Source: Arbacia lixula (lineage: Eukaryota; Echinodermata; Echinoidea; Arbacioida; Arbaciidae). From it: a DNA stretch of 64,000 nucleotides. A model generated the notes under the pieces. That model saw only the letters and a list, made by a program, of their open reading frames with translations, was not told the origin of the DNA and did not search any database. This document shows, piece by piece, positions 34,701 through 46,128 of this stretch. Location of the stretch: contig OZ022587.1 of assembly GCA_963669155.1 (NCBI GenBank), positions 130,439 to 194,438 of the forward strand, written 5' to 3'. Position numbers and translations under genes: made by a program. Positions within the stretch are counted from its first letter, which is position 1. Each line of letters starts with the position of its first letter.

Positions 34701-34928
34701 AGTGTAGACCGTCTAAAACCCGCATTCATGGAGAAAGCCACATCTCCACAAACTCATAGGCAAGGGCCTAGGGAAACTCCCAGGGCGGATGATCTTCCAG
34801 CCCAAACACCTCCTCCCCGGTCACAACCTGCCCCTGATCCTCCCGTGCTGCCGGACCCACCTGTGCGAATTACGCGTTCAGGCAGGCACGTTCATTGGCC
34901 ACAACGTTTTCTTACGTTTGTAGGCTAG
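31743..34928 (+). CDS. pol: Ty3/gypsy pol polyprotein (PR-RT-RH-IN)
   Basis: The frame is uninterrupted for more than 1040 residues (numbered from TTG 31794): protease DTGA at 16-19, RT with YIDD at 315-318, RNase H starting DASDTAVGA at 469, then integrase with HHCC zinc residues H661, H665, C695, C698 and catalytic positions D727, E786, E822, then a GPF module and a Pro-rich tail. The order PR-RT-RH-IN is that of Ty3/gypsy. The second integrase acid, normally Asp, is Glu (ITHERGRQF), with the 35-residue spacing to E822 kept. The frame has no ATG before residue 10, supporting translation by frameshift from gag. No envelope gene is present. Confidence 0.96.
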   Translation, partial: RETQPVDAALPAGTNCRLFFVRDHISMSKFLVDTGATVSVIPAAVKDRKSASPFTLSANKTTIATYGQRSLTLDLGLRRTFRWIFILADVSTPLLGADFLHHYGLVVDVRAQCLRDSTTQLAVVGMDPVPSTGGISPTMSPIEPANSYEEILAQFPDITSPMHKDAPIKHDVTHHIVTEGPPCIGRPRRLPTDRLNIARNEFQHMLDLGIIEPSDSPWSSPLHMVPKKSGDWRPCGDYRALNRMTVPDRYPIPHLQDFAVHLVGKKIFSKIDLVRAYHQIPIDPADVPKTAITTPFGLFNFRRMPIGLRNAAQTFQRFIDRVTRDLPFVYAYIDDLLIASDTPDQHRDHLRQLFSRLQEYGVVVHPTKCELGKEELDFLGHHLDSQGCHPLPEKVASIREFPQPTTLKPLRAFLGMVNFYCRFIPHCAEILAPLTDLLRNQPRRSSKPLPWSPECTTAFRRIKHDLANATMLVHPSSDRHSCLMVDASDTAVGAVLQQEHEGESRPIAFFSKRLQPNEVKYSTFGRELLAIYLAIRHFRHFLEGREFTVFTDHKPLIYALRAKPDRHSPREIRHLDYISQFTADIRHIKGQDNVVADALSRIPVMALHSSQTVDLDEISKDQQDDAELRLLLEDDSSLKLEKVLLASQAGYIWCDTSTGQPRPFIPKRHRRTVFESLHGLSHPGINATQKLVVARYVWPGINKDVREWARTCVQCQRAKIHRHIRAPLGTFAAPDARFGYIHIDLVGPLPPSQGYSYLLTVVDRFTRWPEAFPIRDISAETVAKVLFEHWIARFGSPISITHERGRQFESVLFKTLTDLLGSTSVRTTAYHPQSNGLVERFHRQLKASLKAQPEPTRWTEHLPLILLGIRATVKEDIGCTPAELVYGTNLRLPGQMVAPSSATESFDPTDYAHRLKRHMVDLSPAGTRQQSVKSYIPKVLDDCTHVFIRQDHVQKPLQPPYCGPFKVTQRTPKYFVLDQRGKRVTVSVDRLKPAFMEKATSPQTHRQGPRETPRADDLPAQTPPPRSQPAPDPPVLPDPPVRITRSGRHVHWPQRFLTFVG

Positions 34929-34990
34929 TGTTTAAAGGGTAATTTCCCGGGGTACTTTTACCCACACGCTACTGTTCTTTTTTATATCGT

Positions 34991-35032
34991 CCCTCCTAGC
35001 TTTCAGCAAGTCGCGACTAGGAGGGGGCTAAA
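34991..35032 (+). promoter_or_regulatory. Polypurine tract within a hairpin
   Basis: AGGAGGGGGCTAAA lies directly before the right LTR and is the likely plus-strand primer. CCCTCCTAG (34991-34999) and CTAGGAGGG (35017-35025) form a perfect 9-bp stem with a 17-base loop, so half of the tract can pair. Confidence 0.7.
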
Positions 35033-37904
35033 TGTAGCATGTTGGTTATATTATGTCATTTAATTAGATTCTTTCTTTAAAATGTCATGAACATGAACGA
35101 AATGTTGCCTGTAAATTACCATCATTGTAAATCATTATTAGGCAACGCACACTTCACATAAGATTGCCTTGTATGTTCCATATTGTATCACTGGCATATC
35201 AGTTTGTAAATATCAGTAAACCCGTCCATTAGCATGTCTAGACAGGTGTTTACGTTTTCAGTTTATAACGTATGCTAATATATTCATGTATGTATATATT
35301 CTGACGTGTTAGCGTAAGCGTAGTACTTCTAACCAATCAAGTGTAAATATGTTAATTTAGTAATGAATATGTATTAGTACGCGTTTCGTTAGCGAATCAG
35401 CACGAGAGCCGATCGCGTCTATATTTCGCAATTTCCATACGGATTCGCGATTGTCAGCCATTTTTGTTAACAGAAAACCCCGCACGAAGATAGCGTCGAG
35501 TCAACACACGTTTCAACTTCGCTCCGCGACCGAGCAAATGTCAATGTATTTTATATACGAGACAGTGAAATTTGCAAAGCCAAACTGAGCGATATTTTAC
35601 TGCAGAAACTCAACTAATTGGACTGCCAGATTATATATGCAGCTACTGCATCTAAACTGTGAATTTACAGCGAACAATTTACATTATCAGCGTGACATCC
35701 AGCCTAACGTACAACCCGTACAAAGTGATATTTGGACACTATTACAGCCAGGGTTGTCGCCTCAACTTCTCGCTAAAATCACAGCACTACGCTAAGAGCG
35801 TCATCAACTAGACCTGGACCTAGATCTGGTCTAACCACTGCAGGGACACAATTATATTGCAAGACGCCGTACAAAGGTCGATACACATCCCAGCGGACGT
35901 CAGCTAATGACAAGAGTCCCATGCATCAAACAATTATTGCATTATTGTAATGCATCGCAAGCCAAGGACAAGTAAGGTTTTCCTGATCTTCTTCAGCAAT
36001 TAAGCCCGTTCAACTTGTCGCAAACTCTTTAGATTACATCTCGCGTCACCGTTCGATCGCGTCACCTATCGCGGACTACAAGGGACACTTCCCCGAACAG
36101 CGTGCACGCTAAATTCTCGCCGCGAATCAGCCGAGCTAGAGAACCAACTACGAGCGATTTCGCAATCTACCTCGGATATGAATTCCTAGAGGACATTTCA
36201 GCGGTATTCCGGATTTGCATATTACTGCATCGAACTCCCGGTGAGCCCGTTCTGTATAACATTTAATGACCCAAAGTCATTGATATAAATTGTATAAATC
36301 ATCCGCTAAACAAAAGCTAAACTAAACTCAAGTTTACTGCTGTAAAGAAGGTGTTGATGATAATATTACTTAACTTATAAAGTTTCATGTTTGAAAGTTA
36401 AAGGTAGAGGTTATATACTTATTGTGGATAAACCCACATCTAAGCAGATATATAAGCTTATCTAAAGTTCAACCTCCCTATTCATACCAATTAAGGCATC
36501 ATTTACCTGTAAGAATATTAAGACTGTAGTGTATTAATTCTGGTTATTTCATGTTGAGTTATTTAGAAATCTATATGATTACCGTGTAAAGAATTAATTC
36601 AACCACCATCAGTTATGTTTTCTTGGAGCAATATCATGACTAATTGTAGCCAGGGTATTTAGACATACATGTACAAGTACATATAATGTGTTGATGCAAA
36701 TAACGTCCACAGTCGCCCAGCTTTATAAACCGCTGCTCCAATAGATCTAAATACATCATTAAATCGTGAGCCATTATTGCCACGGCACGTCCGGCTAAAT
36801 TACAAATAAATAAAGCCAGGACGCATACACGCTACATTGCGTTATAATACCAAAAGCGATTAACATCCCTTAAAGGTTGATGTTATGATAAAATATAATA
36901 TTTCATTCCAACCCTTTTTTTTTGGTTAGTTAATGGCTGTTGTTGGTTCAACATTGCCAGCGTATAAATTAACCAAATAAGAGGGGGATCATTTTATTAA
37001 TTACCTTGAGGGTATTTCCTCGGTAATATTCAGCTGATGTAATAATTCCAGTATATATATACCCGACCCGCAACAAGTTGCGCTGGTCGATGAAGAGCAT
37101 AATTTGATGTTCTAATTACGCGCACCAAACATTGGTAGCCTCCTAAATAAAGGATCATTTTAAATTAGCGCCATCTAGTGTCAACTTTAGCACCTCACTC
37201 GTGACGTGCATGTTACCGAGTTGCACTTTTTATGGATGCACATTTCATTGCAGGTTAATAAACCACAGCCTTTATAATAAGGCAATACAGATAAATTCTA
37301 TAGCCCAAGTAGGCTTAACATATTGTTTATAAAAACAAACGCTTGTGGATTACAAAATCTACTAGAGCTCAGTAAACGGATGAATATTAACCGTTGGATA
37401 TTCACGACAGTTATTGACTTGCATCGCTATTGTCATATGGATACACTATCGTGATAAACCAACACAAACCATCGTACCCATTAGTACGAACTATAACTAT
37501 ACGAATACCCATTTATTTCCTAATTATATTGTTGATAAATAAACAGCAACCAAAGATAAAGGTATATCGGTATTTTCCATAAGTAAATTACATGCATATA
37601 TATTGTGTTCACGGAAGGAGAATTACTTCACAAGAGATTTGAATACATATAATTAAACGCACATTCAAACGTACATTTGTGTACAACGAAGTTTTGTATA
37701 GTGTCTGACCAATCGTAATTGTTTTTATTTTTATGTTGGCAAATGTGATGAGAGCACGCAATGATGATTTGAGGTGTTTCACGTGCGATTGATAGTGATT
37801 TTAGGATTACTGCATGAACCGATGTTTATAAACCTTAACTTCATCATATTTAACACCACATTTTTATTATAGTCATAACCCGGCTATAGTACAAAACCGC
37901 CACA
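35033..37904 (+). repeat. Right LTR of Ty3/gypsy element (2872 bp)
   Basis: Near-identical to the left LTR, so the insertion is recent on an evolutionary scale. It ends CCGCCACA followed by the GGCT duplication. The LTR would supply the transcription terminator and poly(A) site; candidate AATAAA signals occur, for example near 36809. Confidence 0.97.
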
Positions 37905-37906
37905 GG

Positions 37907-38940
37907 CTCACCACATCCGACGGAATAGATCTTTTAGATGGGAAGATGTGGAGGTGTCCAGATTGCAGACGCAAGAAAAGCATTCAGACTGACAGCTAGC
38001 TTCTTCTCAGTTCTCACGCAGGGAGATGTCTGTCCAACAGATCACTCTGTTCATCTATATCTCTGGGCGTGTGATTTTCCTCGTGATTTTATCCAGACAC
38101 AAACGGGCTGCAACGACAAGACAGCGACAAACTGGCAGAACTGTCCTTGAGAACTGTGCAGCCAGGCTCTGGTGGAGAATGCCTGGCCATTGGGAGGTTT
38201 GAGGAACAATGCCAGTCCAAACAAATTTGCTGAGATAATGAAGGCAATCAGGCATTGCTATCCCGTAGGGCAGTGTAGCAGATAGGAAGGAAGCGCATTT
38301 TTGCTTTGTGTTTATTGTCTGCAGCCAAGCTCTAATGGTGAATCAAAATCGATGAAAGTAAATAGTCCCACAGAAAATATCATCGAGGGAATTTTCGAGA
38401 GCGCCACTGGGTGTTTGGTGCGGTGGAGAGGGAGGGTCGATTTCACATGGAGATCGTCGACCAGTGTAACAGTGCAACGCAATCTTCCGGGATGTTCAGC
38501 AGACCAGCTGCTTCACGGAGCATCACCCTTGTCGATGTGTCTGCCTGGCACTCACATAAATTAGTGATGGCTGGACAGCCTACGCCCATTTGGACAAGCT
38601 GGATGGAGGGTTGTAGGCCTACCACTACCTCCACGATGTAGTGATACACAAAGACAATTTCGTTGAGACAATTTCGTTGATCCCGTGTATGATTGGCTGC
38701 ACACAAATACCATCGAGGGGAAGTGGAAGCGCGCCAAACAAAAGCTTCGTCGGCAGTGTCGTACAAACCACAAGCTCTTCCCCTCCTATCTCAGCCATGT
38801 CAATGAGTTCTTGTAGTGTGGAGGAACAATATGCCGGTCCCAATAAATTTGCAGAGATGATATGTTATTATATCATGACTTGGATCCCAACGCATAATTG
38901 TCATTTGAAGGATTTATGTTGTTTATGACATGCATGCATA
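37907..38940 (+). pseudogene. Merlin-type transposase remnant, right part
   Basis: Conserved pieces of ISXO2/IS1016-like DDE transposases appear in order but in shifting frames: DGKMWRCPDCRRKKSIQTDS (zinc ribbon end, 37926 on), LWACDFP with TGCNDKTATNWQN, IDESK (near 38350), FGAVEREGRF (near 38413), AYHYLHDVVIHKDNFV (near 38620), and TNTIEGKW-KRAKQKLRRQ (near 38706), where the Glu is the third catalytic acid. Stops and frameshifts interrupt all of it. The element was already a target for the gypsy insertion, whose GGCT duplication lies at the junction. Confidence 0.8.
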
Positions 38941-39930
38941 CCTGCGAGTGTACACACTATTTACATTGCTGTATTTGCATGCAGGCAGTGTTATTTTTGC
39001 AAGACATATATGATATAGATTTAATGAAGATGTTTGCGTTGTGGGATTAAACCACAATATTTTTGGTATTCAAATCTTGATGCTAAAAAGGTAGCTCAGA
39101 TTTACATTTAAAATTGCTATTTTTTTTAGTTGTCACCTTATTTATGAAATCCTATCTGAATGTTAAATCAACTGTTCTTTTTTTTTGTTGGCATTTAATA
39201 TCAAATATTTTAATGCTATTGACTTTATTATGTCTTATCTCAGAAATTACCTTAACCCTTTTTGCTTGTTACCATGGATCAACTCAAGAAATCCCTCTAG
39301 TCCCTAGGGGATGTATATGTTTATATACATGTACATATGTAATTAATAAAGTGTATTTTGGACTTGTTAAAACTTAATGTCTGTGCCCACCTTAATGAAG
39401 TTGTTGTGAATCACATTTATTTAAGACCTCCTGCCTAAGACTCCTACATCCTACAATTTAAGACCTCCAAGTTAACAGTTGAGTGATTATCTCGTGATGT
39501 GATTCTTTGTTTGAATTCTGTGATTGATTGCCTGGATTTGTACATGTACAGTAACTATTTTAATTTTAAAATGTGCAAAAGTAAGAGAGGAGAGTGAGGA
39601 TGAGAAGGCAAAGAGTCGAAGCTCATTCGGGAAAACAGAGGTGGGTGCGACATGGTGCACATACAGAACTTTTACTGGAGCTATAGGTGGGTGAGCACAA
39701 AGCTATGAAAGAAGAAAAGGAGAACCGCACAGAAAGTGAGAGAGAGTGGGAGTGAAAGTGTTCTTATCATTCTACATGTATCATTTCCTCTTTCAATTTT
39801 GTCTGTTATTTATTTCCATCCTTCTTTCAATCGCTCTTTCCATCTTATGTGATTTATAGTTTTCAGCCTTTTTCCTATCCCTCTTAATTACATGTATTGT
39901 TTTCTATCTGGTTGTCCTTCACCAACTCTC
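38941..39930. other. Intergenic, nothing recognised
   Basis: AT-rich with no exon-like frame. GA-rich from about 39580 to 39750. Confidence 0.45.
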
Positions 39931-40014
39931 TTTATCTCTCGCTTTTTCCCTCTCTCCTCTCTCTCTCTTGACCACCCCTCTCTCTCTCTCTCTTCTCCTT
40001 CTCTTTCTTTCCCT

Positions 40015-40055
<41 letters not shown>

Positions 40056-40086
40056 TCTCTCTCTCACACACACACACACACACACG
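39930..40086. repeat. (CT)n then (CA)n microsatellite
   Basis: C/T-rich sequence becomes pure (CT)n at 40022-40064 and (CA)n at 40065-40085. Overlapping long open frames on both strands are low-complexity artefacts. 40090-40940 is purine-rich on the + strand without a gene. Confidence 0.85.
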
Positions 40087-40944
40087 GGTCCACCGACACA
40101 CTCTCCATATCCCCACAATCTCTTGTACATCCACTGTATCTTCTTAATACTGTACTCTCAAAAAGTTTTTGTTCCCCCTCCTTTGTGTTTTTTTTTTTTG
40201 CTTTGCTTTAGTAACACAAGAGAAAAAGCACCAAGGAGAAGGAATAAGTATTAAATGGAAATATACGGAGTAAAGTGAAAAAAATTGAGAGGAAATGAAC
40301 AAGAATAAGAAAGAAGCAAAACACAAAAACAAGGGGAAGACGAAAACTCTCGGGAGGAGGAAAAAGGAGAAGACATAGAAACAGTACATGAAGGAGATAT
40401 CTAAAATGATAATAAAAGGAGGATTTGAAGAAAAAAAAATAGTGGCAAGAACCAAAAGTAGGAGAAATAGATCTATAAGAACAGAAATACATACCGACCG
40501 CAATTTCATTATGATTTCATGTATAGTTTACTACATGTATCATTAAAATAGCGTAATCATAAAGAAATAATATTTCACATATGCATGAATAGTGAATGCA
40601 TATATATTAACAATACATACAATATAATTGTAGGCCCACCTACAGTATGAGGCTAAGGACATTTTTGCCAGTGTAACAAGCATATAAAAGAACAAAGAAC
40701 TGGATGGCTGCTACACTAGGAGGATAAGAAATAGCACATGACGGATGCTGAGCTTTATAATGGCCTCCCTCAAATCAGATAAAAAATACAGAGAAGGGAA
40801 ATGTTTGCTGGATACATGCACAAGAAGTGGGGGAAAATGTTTCTAAACTGGTGAACTGGCTACCAAAGCATGGGAAAAGGAGACCTGGTAGACCTGCTCT
40901 GACATACAATCTAGATGTACTAGGACAAGACACAGGACTGTTGT

Positions 40945-41287
40945 AATAAGCCAGTGCGGAGTTGCAATGTGCACATGAGCAGATTATTGCTGGTACAAAT
41001 GACCTCGGGCCAATTGTACCACTCACAGAGTAAAATGGAAATTCATTAGATGGTCCACTACATTCATACCCATCATTAGGTAGATATGAGAACAGCTATT
41101 CAGCTCTGATATGGTAGTGAAAGAACGTTCCACCATGTGCACCTGCTTCTAATGATGTTATGAGCACGCTGCAAAGTGTTTTTACATCCATCACCCAACA
41201 CTGCTTCAAAAACAAATCCTCGTCTGCATTCTAGTAGCTGTGAATCAGTGGATTGTCCGACCATGGTGTAACTACGAACCATCTTAT
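40945..41287. mobile_element. Fold-back repeat, family E, inverted copy
   Basis: Relates in reverse complement to 16797-17130: AATAAGCCAGTGCGGAGTTG at the left, GGTGTAACTACGAACCATCTT at the right, and TTCCACCATGTGCACCTGCT inside. A (CA)n run follows at about 41361-41378. Confidence 0.6.
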
Positions 41288-41545
41288 TCATGAACGCTTT
41301 CTAGTTCTCAGCTCACAGCGATGCCGGACTGCAAGGGTGAGCACCTGCGCACCCTGTGTATGCACACACACACACACAGTATCTGCAAGAATCTTCAGGA
41401 TTGAAGGAGGCAGATTAACCTGAAGAAGAAGAAGAAGTAGGAGTTGAGTTTGTTCAGGGCCAGATCAGTTCACACCGGCTCTTTTGTTATGTGCGAGGGC
41501 AAAATCACCCCAAGTTTTTTTGTAATTGTTTGCCGCTTCTCATGA

Positions 41546-41767
41546 TCAGCTTCCAGCAGTGCCTGACTGCGAGGAATTGAGATTGGTGAGAGCAAGGTCC
41601 GTCCAGCGATCCTCCGTGTTCTTCTCGCCTTCTTCCTTCCCGCCGTCCGCATCGCTGGGGAGCTGACTGAGCGGGACTTCGATGTCATCGTTGGGCAGCT
41701 TGTCCATCCTCCACTGGTCATCGACGATGTCCAGGAGACGTCCTTCGCGCATCACCTCAGAGTCCAT
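41546..41767 (-). CDS. ANAPC13: Anaphase-promoting complex subunit 13
   Basis: 73 residues in one coding exon, from ATG 41767 to TGA 41546-41548; the human protein has 74. The N-terminus MDSEVMREGRLLDIVDDQW, then RMDKLPNDDIEVPLSQLP, and the later RWTDLALTNL line up with human MDSEV, DGR-LDL-DD-WR-DKLP, PL-ELP and KWTDLAL. APC13 is a small extended subunit that lies along and stabilises the TPR lobe (APC3, APC6, APC8) of the anaphase-promoting complex, the ubiquitin ligase for cyclin B and securin. A pyrimidine-rich stretch ending TTCATCTAG 30 bases upstream of the ATG looks like an acceptor, so a 5' UTR exon probably lies upstream and the gene is unlikely to be a retrocopy. Confidence 0.93.
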   Translation of the reverse strand: MDSEVMREGRLLDIVDDQWRMDKLPNDDIEVPLSQLPSDADGGKEEGEKNTEDRWTDLALTNLNSSQSGTAGS

Positions 41768-44310
41768 TATGGTGTCCAATGATGTCAATGCTGGGGCCTA
41801 GATGAATACTGACAGAACATGAGGAAAAATTAACAATAGTATGACCATGTGGTACTATACAGTGACCAACTTAGTAAGATTTAATTAAAAATAAAACTAT
41901 GAAAGAGATGAGTAGAGCTGCCTACCTCGTCCTAGCTCTGTCGTGGCATTGGCCATTAGATTCAACCAAAAAAGTAAACTAAAAATTGATAATACACATG
42001 TCATGACATGCACACACCTTACTGCGACCAGCCCGCTCACGCAGTGAGCGGGCTGCGTTGCATCGAGCATTGGTGCAAGGTAGTCGAGATAAGCAGTGAT
42101 AATTTTGGAAAATATCATTAATTATATTGCGCAGAACTTAAAGCTATTGGACACACTTACGGAGAATACTTACATGAATACTTCCGTAGTTGCTTTGAAG
42201 ATGAATTTAGTCCATGATGGGTTTTTTTTCTTGAAAACGTACCATCGTACGGCGGTCAGAATTAATGCAGCTGGGAAACATGTATCTGAAGATTGCCGAC
42301 TTTTTGAAGTTTACGCGCATGCGCCAGTTCTCTATACGATTCGTGTGTGTTACGTTTTCAATAACAATCCATTACCGTAGCACTCTTTTCACATCGTTGT
42401 TTTTTTCTTTTTTCATTATTATTGGAACAGATTTTATATTCCAATTTTTATTTCATTATATTTAAAATTTTATTTTGGAGCATTTATTATACTTTGCATA
42501 TTTATGTTTGTCCGTAATTTTTTGTTTTGTTTTGTTTTTAAGAGCCACTTTTTTCAACCCAATAACGCCATCCCGCTAAGCTAGATTTCAGTGATGGTGC
42601 AGTGGTGCACGGTATTAGGAAAGTTGGAAGATTCGGAACTATTTCTCTTACAAAATCCTTGATCAGCCACTGAAGTTTATAACATAGAAATTAAATATAT
42701 TTTGGTCACTTTAAATGACACAATTTATGAAAATCAGGTTGATAATTTGCACAATCAAAACAATAAAAAAATCACTTCTCTCATGCATATTCATCAATAG
42801 CGCTAAATACGGTCATCAGAGCGAAAGCGTCATCATCATGAATATTACTTTGCGCATGCCTACGAAGTTATTAAACAGCCAAGATGGCAGTCTGGAAGGG
42901 ACTTCGTTTTGTTAGACCATGATTAGACAGACACATGAAGGGGAAATTGGTAACGTTACTCAATATTTTCCATCATTTTCTTACTTCAGACATATGGAAG
43001 TTACATTCAACCATTCATATACTGTGATAAATATACTTGAAATGAGTAATTCATCCATGTGCACGGGTCGATTATTCATTAATCGCATCCGACATGCCGG
43101 GAAATCGGGGGCGAGCCCTCAGGACGCTCCCGCTGCGCGGGAGCAGTCCCGGGGCTAGCACACACCCAAAGTCTTACAAAAAATGCAGAATGTTCTGTAA
43201 CTGAGCTGTACTGTGTTACCTTCATTCTTAATTCAGTTCCCCATTCATCACGTTTGAAATAGCAGAATTAAAACTGAAATTTGACTGGAGATCTCCGGAC
43301 AGCCGGCTACAAGGGATTCACCCAACACGAAAATCAATATGTAGGACCGTCAATCAATAAAGACAAACCGAAGAATCTCACTAACTTCACGCTTACACCC
43401 CTAGTAACGATAGTTCACGTGCTTGGTAATGAACATTGATTGTGGTATAACATCATTCCTCCGCTGATTGAAGAATACTTACATTTATGGATGTTTGGGT
43501 TTAAATAAACACTCGTACATTCGTCACTGCAGGCCAGATCCACAGATAATAATAATAATCAGCGAGAGATGGCGCGCTCCATCCAGCCACAGAACGAGTT
43601 CGCTGGCTCCAGCTATTTGGTTGCTGAAAGGGGGGAGGGGGTGCGGTGAAAAAAAAAAAAAAAATCAAAACAGAAAAGAACATAAGAAGCTTAAAAAAAA
43701 AAAAAAGAGGGCCTGTCCACTATCGTATGAGATCAACGATTACATTAAAACGTAATATAAAGATTCACAGCATATTTCAAGTGTTGAAGGAAACTCATAG
43801 GCGGGCATTCTGAAGTTAAATCCGACTTAAAGAACCGGCCATAGGGTTGCCGCTGTGTTTTCACTTTTTATTTACACAAACGATGCTGATCAACATTGAT
43901 AGATATTACAGCTATGACATTCCACATTCCCGATCATTACCATCGCCACCAACGTGCGATCGTTTTCATATACCGATAGAGTTTAATGGGTCGAAGACGG
44001 AATGAATAGTTAATCAGTAACAACGCCCAAAGATCAATTCGGTCTCTTATCAAGCTTGTTGATATACTAATTAAACAGAAGACAAAACGCCTAGCGAGAT
44101 ATGCGGGCGCAATTATGTATAGCTACGTAATAAACCATTTGCGATCGGTTCGAGAACGACACAGTGTTTCTTCAGACGTCCAGTGACTCGTAGAATTACT
44201 TTTGTTCTTGTGAGACACGCATCATTTGTTGGGGTCTAGCTCCGCCGTTAATCACAACGCAAAGCGCCTATAAACTGCAAATCTACAATTTGATTCAATA
44301 GGAAAACAAA
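41768..44310. other. Spacer between divergent ANAPC13 and membrane-protein genes
   Basis: Should hold the promoter and 5' UTR exon of ANAPC13 and the promoter of the gene at 44311. A perfect 11-bp hairpin (CAGCCCGCTCA, loop CGCAG, TGAGCGGGCTG) sits at 42029-42055. A short CpG-rich hairpin (GCTCCCGCTGCGCGGGAGC) sits at about 43125-43143. CAAGATGGC at about 42881 resembles a YY1 site. None of these is proven. Confidence 0.35.
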
Positions 44311-46084
44311 ATGGCTTCATTTAGATCACAATACATCGCTTTCCTCTTGGCAACCGTCGTGAGTCTTGCAAGCGCAGGACTAGGTGAGTACGCAAATAAT
44401 AATGGTTTTAATACGTGATTCAAGAAAATAGATTCGTATTTTATGTTCAGGCTGAAATGTTATCTGTGTGTTTAGAACGGCAATAATTTGCCCAGTAAAT
44501 TACTGAATAATATAATATGATATATTGTACTATCTTGAAGCATTTTCACGAAAATAAAGGAAATAGTATTTTTTTCTATAGGCGTCTTCATTGAAGATGA
44601 TGATGGTGGTGGTGGTGATGATGATGATGACTCGGATGATGATGTTGGTGATGATGATGACGATAGTACAGTGTAACGCATTATAAAAATGGAATGCTAT
44701 CAAAACAAAAACAATATACTCTTAGGTGATTGCAATGACAACGATGACGACGATGATGAAGATGATTATTATGTGGATCATGAAAAAAAATTACTTTCAC
44801 GATGAGGACGATAACGATGACGAAAGTGAAAATAATGATTATGATGATCATGAAAATAAAAATTGATTTCACGATGATGACGACGACGACAACGATGGTG
44901 AAGATGATTCTAATGATAGTCGTGACAATATAACTAGAATACGTTGCAGTATGATGATGAACAAGCAGACGGACAAAGAAAGAATGAAGAAGTCTGTGAC
45001 GATGGAGGAGGAGGAGGAGGAGAAGGAGGAGCTAGAGGAGGAGGAAAAGGAGGAGGAGAAGGAGGAGGAGGAGGAGGAGGAGGAGGAGGAAGAGGAGGAA
45101 AAGGAGGAGGAGGAGGAGGAGGAGGAGGAGGAGGAGGATCGAGAAGGAGGAGGAGGAGGAGGTCCTAAGGAGGAGGATTGTTTCAGAAGAAGAAAACAAA
45201 TCAGAGAGATGGGAAAGAAGGGCACCAAGAATGATATAAGTCTTCGAGTAGACAGATCTTTGAATAAATATAACATGTGGAGTCCTAAGTGATTATCTTT
45301 AAATTGATTTTTCAAGTATTGAATAATGCAGCATAGATGTAAAAATGATAATGATTATGGTTGTTTAACCCTTTCTAGCACTGCCGGGAGTATTACTGTT
45401 GCTATATAATTTTACCTCATTGGCGTTCAGATAAAGAATTAAGTAAAAGTGGATAGTAATAGTTAAAAAAAATAATGGATATTTTTTTCTCTTTTCTCAT
45501 TGAGGTACTTTATTTTTTCAAAAATAATGTGTACACTATTTAAATCATAAATGCATACAATCATAAAAAAAAAACATTTCAACACAATGCATATAGTTAT
45601 TTTTTTCAACGATTCAGTGGTGTGTTTTTTTTACAATAGCACTCTGAGATGTTTAATATCAAAACCAATTACAACATCTTTCTATCCATAATGATAAATA
45701 TATGTCAAAGGAATGCATGTACTAGAAAATAAAACGAATTATGTGATCATATGCGCAAACCAAAAATCTTGTTAAGTGAAAAAAAAAATTACAAACTCTA
45801 TCTTGGACAAGTTGAAATCAACCAAACACTGAAGCAAACTGTGCAATGCAGATGTAAATGTTTATCAAACAGTTTAATTATGCAACATTTTCAATAGTAG
45901 GCCTACGGCTTGTGAATGCAATAGGTCACTGAGTTATACTAACTGTAATTGTGTTTATTTTCGTTATCTCCAACTTCGCCTCAAAGTTTGGTCCTCAAAT
46001 AAAGCTACTCGCGATTCAGACTGCGTCGTGCAACCAAATTGAGTCACACAGTTACACCAAAATGTCCGTGACCTTATAGTCTAG

Positions 46085-46128
<44 letters not shown>

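Noticed and set aside
42876..42915. ATGGCAGTCTGGAAGGGACT, a possible first exon after a YY1-like CAAGATGGC
   Set aside because: Only 12 codons before a stop and no in-phase partner exon found; kept only as a possible promoter motif.
44869..45315. Glu-rich + frame (113 codons) and Ser-rich - frame (148 codons)
   Set aside because: Translation of (GAG)n/(GGA)n inside intron 1 of the small membrane-protein gene.
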